Source of the DNA: Burkholderiales bacterium
Lineage (GTDB): Bacteria; Pseudomonadota; Gammaproteobacteria; Burkholderiales; Burkholderiaceae_C
DNA length: 10,970 nt
Direction: 5' to 3'
Assembly: GCA_947474415.1 (NCBI GenBank)
Contig: CANJKD010000025.1
Span: 1-10,970, forward strand
Notes under the pieces: model-generated
Databases searched by the model: none
What the model was told of the DNA's origin: nothing
What the model saw: the letters and a program-made list of their open reading frames with translations, nothing else
Shown: positions 1 through 6,268 of the stretch, one piece after another
Position numbering within the stretch: position 1 is the first letter of the stretch
Layout: each line of letters opens with the position of its first letter
Position numbers and translations under genes: made by a program

Positions 1-635
<635 letters not shown>

Positions 636-691
636 GGGGGGACTCGCGTTGCCGCCGCGCATGCCGCGCGTGGCCTTCAGGGAAAACGCTG

Positions 692-720
692 ATTATCGGC
701 GGTGTCCCCGGAAATGAAAA
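692..720 (-). promoter_or_regulatory. Candidate sigma-70 promoter of the ABC-F gene
   Basis: On the minus strand, TTTTCA (720-715), a 17-bp spacer (714-698) and GATAAT (697-692) match the -35/-10 consensus at 4 of 6 and 5 of 6 positions with ideal spacing. Transcription would start near 685, about 50 nt before the ATG at 635. The -35 hexamer lies in the T-tract of the terminator of the preceding gene. This is a sequence match only. Confidence 0.5.
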
Positions 721-746
721 AAGGCAGGGGCTGGGCCCCTGCCTTT
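717..746 (-). terminator. Intrinsic terminator after the small secreted-protein gene
   Basis: Perfect 12-bp inverted repeat (720-731 with 735-746, AAAGGCAGGGGC and its complement) around a 3-nt loop. On the minus strand it is followed by a run of six T (722-717), three of them inside the stem. It begins 32 bp after the stop codon of the 779-970 gene. The plus-strand side has only three T, so it should act mainly on minus-strand transcripts. Confidence 0.85.
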
Positions 747-778
747 CTGGCGTCTGCCAATCCTGGCAGCAGCGGGTA

Positions 779-970
779 TTACTTCTTGTCAGCGGCGCTG
801 GCAGCCTTGGCGGCCGGCTTTGCGTCCTTCTTCACTTCCACTTTCTTCGCGTCAGCCTTGGCTTCGCTGGCCTTGGCCATCGGGGCGGCAGCAGCGTGCG
901 AACCGGCTTGGGCGTTGAAGGCAACAGCTGCGGTAGCGGCGAACAACAGGGTCGACAGGAGCTTGGTCAT
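779..970 (-). CDS. Small secreted Lys/Ala-rich protein, function unknown
   Basis: 63-residue protein. Residues 1-22 form a clear Sec signal peptide: basic start MTKLL, hydrophobic core STLLFAATAAVAF, and an AxA-type cleavage site NAQA before Gly-23. The mature part, about 41 residues, is almost only Ala, Lys, Ser, Asp, Glu and Pro, with a strongly basic Lys/Ala repeat pattern from about residue 32 to the end and no Cys or obvious fold. It should be exported to the periplasm and is probably disordered. I do not recognise a named family. A longer in-frame reading exists upstream (to 1363), but it lacks a signal peptide at its start and crosses an AT-richer intergenic region, so the ATG at 970 is preferred; a weak AAAGAGA lies upstream of it. 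The gene is monocistronic, ended by a strong terminator at 717-746, and divergent from the TPR/HupE unit. Confidence 0.75.
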   Translation of the reverse strand: MTKLLSTLLFAATAAVAFNAQAGSHAAAAPMAKASEAKADAKKVEVKKDAKPAAKAASAADKK

Positions 971-1223
971 AACGGTCTCTTTGGAAGGAACAACGATGGT
1001 GGTCGAGGAGCTTGAATCGAACCGGAAGGCCACTTGGTAGTGACTTTCCGGGCGCCAGCCCTCTGGCTTGTGGGCAAATCTTCCAACAGCCCGTGAAGGG
1101 TCTGCCGTTGGATTGCCGCATTCACAACGCAGCAGTTGACAATGCGTTGACAGCCATGCCACATAAATTTTCACACACGGTCGACTAGCATCAAAGGCTT
1201 CGCCCGCCCGAGATTGTTTGTTC
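971..1223. promoter_or_regulatory. Divergent intergenic region with two TTGACA repeats
   Basis: This region must carry the promoters of the minus-strand small secreted protein and the plus-strand TPR/HupE unit. The clearest signal is a pair of TTGACA hexamers at 1136-1141 and 1147-1152, exactly 11 bp apart. Read on the minus strand they are CTGTCAA-N4-TTGTCAA, resembling a degenerate Pho box, though the spacer is not AT-rich. As a plus-strand -35 element neither copy has a good -10 at 16-18 bp; CATAAA at 1162-1167 is 20 bp from the first copy. No convincing RNA gene or ORF was seen here. Confidence 0.35.
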
Positions 1224-2408
1224 GTGCCCACACCCCTACGCGTTGCCCTGTTGGTTGTTTCACTGCTTCTGGCGGCCCTGCCGGCCGGCGCCGTGCCCCA
1301 TGTGCAGTCGTCCGACAGCGTGATCGTCGAACGCTTGCCGGCGCGCGCCACCGACCCGCGCATGCGCGAGCTGATCGAGTTGCGCGCCGCAGGGCGCCGT
1401 GACCCGACTGACGCCGGTGCCGCCGTGCGGCTCGCGCAGGCCTATTTCGACCAGTCCGCCGCTGAGGGCGACCCGCGCTATGTCGGCCATGCGCAGGCGG
1501 CCATCGGGCTGTGGTGGGACCAGCCCGACCCACCGCCGAGCGTGCGCGTGATGCGGGCCATCCTGCTGCAATACGGCCACCGCTTCGCTGAGGCCGTGGC
1601 CGATCTCCACGCTGCCGTCGCGCAGCAACCCGGCCTCGGCGAGGCCTGGGCCTGGCTGGCCGGCATCCACATGGTGCAGGCCGACTATGCCCAGGCGCGG
1701 CGTGCCTGCAAGGCATTGGCCCCGCTCGCGCCGCCGCTGATCGCGACCGGCTGCATCGCCTACGTCGATTCGGTGACCGGCCGCGCCCAGCCGGCCGCTG
1801 CCGCGTTGCGGGCCGCGCTGCAGGCCGATGGCGGCGCCGGTGCAGCACAGCGCCAGTGGGTGTTGACGCGACTGGCAGAGATCGAGGAGCACCGTGGCGC
1901 CGTCGCCCCTGCCGAAGCTGCCTACCGTGAGGCGCTGGGCCTGGAACGGCCGGATGTCTACCTGCTGGCCGCGTATGCCGACTTCCTGCTCGACCAGAAC
2001 CGCGCTGCCGACGTGCTGGTGCTGCTGAAAGACCGGGCGCGCGCCGATGTGCTGTTGCTCCGCCTCGCGCTGGCCGCGAAGCAGGCGAAACACCCGGCGC
2101 AGGCCGGTTGGGCCACCGACCTGGCGGCCCGCTTCGCCGCCGCGCAGGCGCGTGGCGACACCACGCACCAAAAGGAAGAAGCGCGCTTCGCGCTGGCAGT
2201 GCTCGGTCAGGCCGAACGCGCGCTGCTGCTGGCACAGGCGAACTACGCGCTGCAACGCGAGGTCGCCGATGCACGCATCCTGCTCGAAGCGGCGCTCGCC
2301 GCACGCCAGCCAGCCGCTGCGGCGCCGGTGCTGCAATGGATGGCCAGCTCGGGTGTCGAGAGCGTGACCTTGCAGGCGCTCGCCGCCCGCATCAAGGCGT
2401 TGCGATGA
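1224..2408 (+). CDS. Secreted TPR-like repeat protein paired with HupE/UreJ protein
   Basis: 394-residue protein. Residues 1-23 look like a signal peptide (MPTPLRVALLVVSLLLAALP, then AGA), so it should act in the periplasm. The rest is Ala/Leu-rich alpha-helical repeat sequence with TPR-like helix pairs at about 66-95 (LAQAYFDQ, then the family-typical GDPRYVGHAQAAIGLWW), 110-160 (AVADLHAAVAQQPGLGEAWAWLAGIHMVQADYAQAR), 212-280 (LAEIEEHRGAVAPAEAAYREAL, then YADFLLDQNRAADVL) and 325-365. TPR modules are protein-binding scaffolds; no catalytic motif is visible. The start is ambiguous: GTG at 1224 and TTG at 1218 are in frame and differ by two residues; GTG is chosen as the commoner start and for spacing from GAGA at 1210-1213. 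Its stop overlaps the next ATG (ATGA), implying translational coupling and a shared role with the HupE/UreJ membrane protein. Confidence 0.82.
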   Translation: MPTPLRVALLVVSLLLAALPAGAVPHVQSSDSVIVERLPARATDPRMRELIELRAAGRRDPTDAGAAVRLAQAYFDQSAAEGDPRYVGHAQAAIGLWWDQPDPPPSVRVMRAILLQYGHRFAEAVADLHAAVAQQPGLGEAWAWLAGIHMVQADYAQARRACKALAPLAPPLIATGCIAYVDSVTGRAQPAAAALRAALQADGGAGAAQRQWVLTRLAEIEEHRGAVAPAEAAYREALGLERPDVYLLAAYADFLLDQNRAADVLVLLKDRARADVLLLRLALAAKQAKHPAQAGWATDLAARFAAAQARGDTTHQKEEARFALAVLGQAERALLLAQANYALQREVADARILLEAALAARQPAAAAPVLQWMASSGVESVTLQALAARIKALR

Positions 2409-3583
2409 AGGCCGTGCTGCACCGCACCGGCGCTCTGTTCGCGCTGCTTCTGGCGCTGGTGGTGCACGCGCCGGCGCAAGCCCACAAGCCGTCCGACAGC
2501 TACCTCACGATCACCGTGGCCGAGGGTGCGGTCACCGGCCGCTGGGACATCGCTTTGCGTGACCTCGATTTCGCGATCGGCCTCGATGCCGACGGCGACG
2601 GCGCCATCACCTGGGGCGAGGTGCGCGCCCGGCATGCCGAAATTGCGGCCTATGCGCTGGCGCGGCTCTCTATTCGCGCCGATGGCGCCGATGCCCCTGC
2701 CGGCGCTGGCGCCGCCGTCCAAAGTTGCATGATCGACGTCGGCGCGCAAGCCTTGGACGACCACACCGATGGCAGCTACTCGGTCCTGCCCCTGACGATC
2801 CGCTGCCCGCAGATTCCGAAGCGTCTGACCATCGGCTACCGCCTGTTCGCCGACCTGGACCCGCAGCACCGCGGCCTGCTCAACCTGCAGGCCGGTGGCG
2901 TGGCGCGCTCTGCGGTGCTTGGGCCCCAGGCGCCCGTGCAGTCCTTCGACCTGGAGGAAGCGAGCCGGCTCAGGCAGTTCCTCGACTACCTGCGCGACGG
3001 CGTCTGGCACATCTGGATCGGCTTCGACCACATCCTGTTCCTGCTCTCGCTGCTGCTGCCGGCGGTGCTGGTGTGGGGCGGGCGGCAATGGCGCGGGGCC
3101 CAGACCTTCGGTGCGGCGTTCTGGAGCGTGGTGCGCGTTGTCACCGCGTTCACGGCGGCGCACTCGATCACGCTGACGCTGGCGACGCTGGGCTATGTGT
3201 CGCTGCCGTCGCGCTGGGTCGACTCGGCGATGGCCGCGTCGGTCGTGCTGGCGGCGCTGAACAATGTGTGGCCAGTCTTCCATGGCCGGCGCTGGATGGT
3301 CGCGTTCGGCTTCGGCCTGATCCACGGCTTCGGCTTCGCCAGCGTGCTGGTGGACCTGGGCCTACCGCGCGACGCGCTGGCGCTCGCGCTGGTCGGCTTC
3401 AATATGGGCGTGGAGGGTGGCCAGCTGGCGATCGTCGCAGTGTTCCTGCCGCTCGCGTTCAGCTTGCGGCGCAGCTGGTTCTACCGCCGGCTGGTGATGG
3501 TCGGCGGCTCGCTCGTGATCGCGGTGCTGGCGGCGGTCTGGCTGTGCGAGCGCTTGTTCATGTTCAAGGTGCTGCCGTTCTGA
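2405..3583 (+). CDS. HupE/UreJ-family membrane protein with extracytoplasmic EF-hand
   Basis: 392-residue inner-membrane protein. Residues 1-26 are a signal peptide ending APAQA, giving a mature N-terminus HKPSDSYL. Residues 27-195 form a periplasmic domain containing a textbook EF-hand loop at 61-72 (DADGDGAITWGE, with D61, D63, D65, G66, I68 and E72 all in place). Residues about 200-385 form the HupE/UreJ_2-type membrane domain with the conserved histidine motifs HIWIGFDHILFL (H202, H209), FTAAHSITL (H253) and GFGLIHGFGFA (H307), then GFNMGVEGGQLAIV and a final helix at about 362-380. HupE and UreJ relatives are implicated in nickel uptake for hydrogenase and urease, but this longer subfamily has no settled substrate and no hydrogenase or urease gene is in view. 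The ATG at 2405 overlaps the upstream stop. The gene converges on gshB with a 43-bp gap and no strong terminator. Confidence 0.88.
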   Translation: MKAVLHRTGALFALLLALVVHAPAQAHKPSDSYLTITVAEGAVTGRWDIALRDLDFAIGLDADGDGAITWGEVRARHAEIAAYALARLSIRADGADAPAGAGAAVQSCMIDVGAQALDDHTDGSYSVLPLTIRCPQIPKRLTIGYRLFADLDPQHRGLLNLQAGGVARSAVLGPQAPVQSFDLEEASRLRQFLDYLRDGVWHIWIGFDHILFLLSLLLPAVLVWGGRQWRGAQTFGAAFWSVVRVVTAFTAAHSITLTLATLGYVSLPSRWVDSAMAASVVLAALNNVWPVFHGRRWMVAFGFGLIHGFGFASVLVDLGLPRDALALALVGFNMGVEGGQLAIVAVFLPLAFSLRRSWFYRRLVMVGGSLVIAVLAAVWLCERLFMFKVLPF

Positions 3584-3626
3584 CTGGGCACAGGCGGCAC
3601 GTTCAGCCAGAGGTTCCCTGGAGCGT

Positions 3627-4595
3627 TCAACCGAGCACTGCCTCCAGCGCATCGATGAACATCTTCGCCACATCGAAGCCGCTTTGCTGCATGATTTCCT
3701 GGAAGCCGGTCGGGCTCGTGACGTTGATCTCGGTCACGCAGTCGCCGATCACGTCCAGGCCGATCAGCAACAGCCCGCGCGCGGCCAGGATCGGGCCGAT
3801 GGCTTCGGCAATCTCGCGGTCGCGCGCGCTCAAGGGCTGCGCCACACCCTTGCCGCCCACCGCCAGGTTGCCGCGAATTTCCATGCCCTGCGGAATGCGC
3901 GCGAGGCAATGCGGCACCGGCACGCCGCCGATGATCAGAATGCGCTTGTCGCCCTTCACGATCTCGGGCAGGTAGCGCTGCACCATCACCGTTTCAGCGC
4001 CGCCCTTGTTCAGCGTCTCGGTGATGCTGCCCAGGTTCAGGCCATCCGGCCCGACGCGGAAGATGCCCGTGCCGCCCATGCCGTCGAGCGGCTTCAGGAT
4101 GATGTCTTTGTGCTCGGCGTGGAAGCGCTTGATGTCGGACTCGTCGCGCGTTACCAGCGTCGGGCCGATGAACTGCGGGAACTCGAGGATCGCGAGCTTC
4201 TCGGGGTGGTCGCGCAAGGCGCGCGGGCTGTTGAACACGCGCGCGCCTTCGCGTTCGGCCTGGCCGAGCAGGTGGGTGGCGTAGAAGTATTCGCTGTCGA
4301 ACGGCGGGTCCTTGCGCATGACGACGGCATCGACATCGGCCAGCGCCACCGGCAGCTCGTCGGGCGCCTGCTGCTTGGCAGCGAACCAGTCGTGCTTGTC
4401 TTTCGATTCAGCGCCTGTCAGTGTGATCTCGCGCACGAAGGCGGTGACGCGGCCGCCGCGCTGCCACATCACGTCTTGCGGGCCGCAGGCCATCAGTGTG
4501 TGGCCGCGTGAAGCGGCCTCGCGCATCATCGCGAAGGTGGAGTCCTTGTAGGTCTTGAAGCCTTCGAGCGGGTCGGCGATGAACAGCAGTTTCAT
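3627..4595 (-). CDS. gshB: Glutathione synthetase
   Basis: Joins gamma-glutamylcysteine and glycine with ATP to make glutathione, the second step of the pathway, in the cytoplasm. At 322 residues it is close to the 316 of the E. coli enzyme. It has the expected order of elements: N-terminal domain MKLLFIADPLEGFKTYKDST, the VVMRKDPPFDSEYFYATHLL segment (about 91-110), NSPRALRDHPEKLAILEFP (122-140), the ATP-grasp glycine-rich loop KPLDGMGGTGIF (168-179), RILIIGGVPVPHCLARIP (218-235) and the C-terminal substrate loop EINVTSPTGFQEI (289-301). The start at 4595 has GAGG a few bases upstream. An in-frame extension to 4661 exists but would overlap the end of benE and adds nothing family-like. The gene lies 31 bp after benE and is probably co-transcribed with it. 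Its partner gshA is about 5.5 kb upstream on the same strand. Confidence 0.96.
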   Translation of the reverse strand: MKLLFIADPLEGFKTYKDSTFAMMREAASRGHTLMACGPQDVMWQRGGRVTAFVREITLTGAESKDKHDWFAAKQQAPDELPVALADVDAVVMRKDPPFDSEYFYATHLLGQAEREGARVFNSPRALRDHPEKLAILEFPQFIGPTLVTRDESDIKRFHAEHKDIILKPLDGMGGTGIFRVGPDGLNLGSITETLNKGGAETVMVQRYLPEIVKGDKRILIIGGVPVPHCLARIPQGMEIRGNLAVGGKGVAQPLSARDREIAEAIGPILAARGLLLIGLDVIGDCVTEINVTSPTGFQEIMQQSGFDVAKMFIDALEAVLG

Positions 4596-4626
4596 GGGTG
4601 GCCTCAAGCGGTGATCAAGCCGGTCG

Positions 4627-5820
4627 TCAAACAGTCCAGCGGGGCCGCCACTGTTGCACAAACAGCGCGAACGCGCCGGCCACCACGCCCCAGAAGGCCG
4701 AGCCGATGCCGGCCAGGCTGACGCCGCTGAGCGTGACCAGGAAGGTGATCAGCGCCGCCTCGCGGTGCGCGTCTTCGCGCAGCGCCACGGCCAGCCCGCC
4801 GCCGATGCTGCCCAGCAGCGCCAGGCCGGCGATGGCCACTACGAGCTCGCGTGGGAAGGCGCTCAGCACACCGGTGACGGCGGCGCCGAACAGGCCGACG
4901 ACACAGTAGATCGCGCCGCACGACACGGCAGCCATGTAGCGCTTCGATGCGTCGGGGTGCGCTTCGCGGCCCATGCAGATCGCGGCGGTGATGGCCGACA
5001 GGTTCAGCGCGAACGCGCCGAACGGCGCGAGCACCAGGGTCGCCAGGCCGGTCAGCGTGATGACTTTCGAGATCGGCATGTCGTAGCCGGCCGCGCGAAT
5101 CGCCGCCACGCCGGGCAGGTTCTGCGACGCCATCGTCACCACGAACAGCGGCAGCGCGAGGCTCACGGTGGCCTGCCAGCTGAATTCTGGCGCGGTGAAC
5201 ACCGGCACCGTCAGGCCCCACTGCACGCCGCGCAGGTGCAGCTGGCCCAGCGCCGCCGCGTACGCCACGCCCACCACCAGCACGCCGGGTACCGCGTAGC
5301 GCGCCCACAGGCGGCGGCCGACAAGGTAGGCCACGAGCATCAGCAGCACCAGCGTGAAGGCCGACTTGAGCGCCACGAACGCATCCAGCCCGAAGCGCGT
5401 CAGCACGCCGGCCAGCAAGGCGCTGGCGATCGGCATCGGAATTCGCCCGAGCAGGCGCTCGAACCAGCCGGTGACGCCGAACAGCGTGATCAGCAGCGCG
5501 CAGACGATGAACGCGCCAGTCGCATGCGCCATGCCGAAGCCGCCGGCCGCGCCGGCCGTGGCCAGTACCGCAGCGCCTGGCGTGCTCCAGGCCACCATCA
5601 CCGGCTGGCGCAGCCACAGCGAGGGCAGCGCGCTGCACAGACCCATGCCCAGGCCGAGCGCCCACATCCACGAACTGAGCTGCGCGGGCGTGGCGCCGAG
5701 CGCGGTGGCGGCCTGGAAAACGACCGCCACCGAGCTGGTGAAGCCGACCAGCACGGCGACGAAGCCGGCGGTGGCGGCGGAGAGCGAGAGGTCGGCGAGC
5801 GGATTGAAAGCGGGGCGCAT
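4627..5820 (-). CDS. benE: BenE-family benzoate/proton symporter
   Basis: 397-residue polytopic inner-membrane protein of the BenE family, whose characterised member imports benzoate with protons. The start MRPAFNPLADLSLSAATAG leads straight into the family-typical helix VAVLVGFTSSVAVVFQAA (21-38). Further landmarks are WMWALGLGMGLCSALPSLW (51-69), RQPVMVAWSTPGAAVLA (71-87), VPVFTAPEFSWQATVSLALPLF and QNLPGVAAIRAAGY. The hydrophobicity fits about 12 membrane helices, and the length matches the family. No benzoate-catabolism gene is in the window, so the substrate is uncertain; many BenE homologues are found away from ben operons. No good Shine-Dalgarno precedes the ATG at 5820. Just upstream on the opposite strand lies a truncated toxin-antitoxin remnant, so the native promoter of benE may have been rearranged. 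Confidence 0.9.
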   Translation of the reverse strand: MRPAFNPLADLSLSAATAGFVAVLVGFTSSVAVVFQAATALGATPAQLSSWMWALGLGMGLCSALPSLWLRQPVMVAWSTPGAAVLATAGAAGGFGMAHATGAFIVCALLITLFGVTGWFERLLGRIPMPIASALLAGVLTRFGLDAFVALKSAFTLVLLMLVAYLVGRRLWARYAVPGVLVVGVAYAAALGQLHLRGVQWGLTVPVFTAPEFSWQATVSLALPLFVVTMASQNLPGVAAIRAAGYDMPISKVITLTGLATLVLAPFGAFALNLSAITAAICMGREAHPDASKRYMAAVSCGAIYCVVGLFGAAVTGVLSAFPRELVVAIAGLALLGSIGGGLAVALREDAHREAALITFLVTLSGVSLAGIGSAFWGVVAGAFALFVQQWRPRWTV

Positions 5821-5850
5821 CGGCGGAAGGATAGCGGTGTGCGGCGCTGC

Positions 5851-5946
5851 GCCGAGTGGTGCAAGGGCGAGTTCCCGGTCTTCGGCTCAGCGGCAGGCAA
5901 GCCCATCACCCTCGACGAAGTGAAGATCGCCGAGGACGAGGCTTGA
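5851..5946 (+). pseudogene. Possible antitoxin C-terminal remnant (VapB-like), 5' truncated
   Basis: An open frame ending at TGA 5944-5946 reads FPVFGSAAGKPITLDEVKI then AEDEA, which looks like the acidic C-terminal tail of an antitoxin. Its stop overlaps the TTG start of the PIN-domain remnant that follows (TTGA), the usual antitoxin-toxin arrangement. No DNA-binding N-terminal domain is present: upstream the frame runs into the antisense of benE from 5820. Identification rests on position and tail character, so it is tentative. Confidence 0.4.
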
Positions 5947-6149
5947 CCCGAGCCGCGCCGCCACGCGTGTGGCTGCTCGATGCGAACCTGCTCATTGCGC
6001 TCACGCACGCGGCTCACGTTCACCATGGCGAGGCTCATGCGTGGTTCGAGCACGTCGGGAAACGGCGCTGGGCCCGCTGCGCCTTGACCCAACTGGCGTT
6101 TGTGCGCCTGTCCAGCAACCCGCGCGTCGTGGGTGAAAACATCAGCCCC
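5943..6149 (+). pseudogene. VapC-type PIN-domain toxin remnant, C-terminally truncated
   Basis: From the TTG at 5943 (or GTG at 5967) the frame reads VWLLDANLLIALTHAAHVHH (9-28), EAHAWFEHVGKRRWARCALT (30-49) and QLAFVRLSSNPRVVGE (50-65). This is a clear N-terminal half of a VapC-type PIN domain, a family of Mg-dependent RNases. The first catalytic aspartate is present in LLDANLL (D13). An intact member would need about 65-75 more residues with the later acidic residues, but family resemblance stops at about codon 69, exactly where an inverted repeat begins (6150). The frame continues open only as an antisense reading into kup. The product would lack most of the active site and is probably inactive. 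It is the only plus-strand gene material between benE and kup, so it looks like a foreign insertion that decayed. Confidence 0.75.
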
Positions 6150-6230
6150 GCGCCTGCAAGCGCGAAGTCTGGGTGCGGTGGCCGTAGCACCTCTGGCATG
6201 GCTGGCGAAGGACTTCGCGCTTGCAAGCGC
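6150..6230. repeat. 19-bp inverted repeat with 43-bp spacer
   Basis: Arms at 6150-6168 (GCGCCTGCAAGCGCGAAGT) and 6212-6230 are reverse complements with a single mismatch. Each arm carries its own palindrome: GCGCTTGCAAGCGC at 6217-6230 is perfect, and its counterpart at 6150-6163 has one broken pair. The element sits between the end of the PIN remnant and the stop of the 6269-8185 kup gene, 38 bp downstream of that stop on the minus strand. No T-tract follows, so it is a poor classical terminator; a REP-like or small mobile palindrome is another possibility. Confidence 0.65.
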
Positions 6231-6268
6231 CAGGCCTCTGAGCTCGCGTGCCCCTTGATGTCGTCGCT

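Noticed and set aside
779..970. Histone H1-like or DNA-binding interpretation of the Lys/Ala-rich tail
   Set aside because: A clear Sec signal peptide with an AxA site argues for export, not nucleoid binding.
779..1363. Longer version (194 codons) of the small Lys/Ala-rich gene
   Set aside because: The added N-terminal part has no family features and would bury the signal peptide internally; it also overlaps the start of the divergent TPR gene.
1260..2336. Minus-strand open frame of 358 codons opposite the TPR gene, and a similar one at 1171-2304
   Set aside because: Low-complexity Arg/Gly/Gln-rich shadows of the plus-strand gene, which has a signal peptide, repeat pattern and operon coupling.
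3607..3621. Short hairpin in the 43-bp gap between convergent HupE/UreJ and gshB genes, considered as a bidirectional terminator
   Set aside because: Stem of about six pairs including one G-U on one strand and no T-tract on either side; too weak to call.
2725..3975. Plus-strand frame of 416 codons overlapping the HupE/UreJ gene and the 3' end of gshB
   Set aside because: Alternative frame of the HupE/UreJ gene that runs into gshB antisense; no coherent protein family features.
5842..5854. CGGCGC-T-GCGCCG palindrome just upstream of benE, considered as an operator
   Set aside because: Short perfect GC palindromes are expected by chance in DNA of this composition, and nothing else marks it as a site.
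4654..5946. Long plus-strand open frame (430 codons) antisense to benE
   Set aside because: Composition is Arg/His/Gln/Glu-rich without domains, as expected for an antisense frame of a GC-rich membrane-protein gene. Only its last 30 or so codons, outside benE, look like real (antitoxin-like) sequence.
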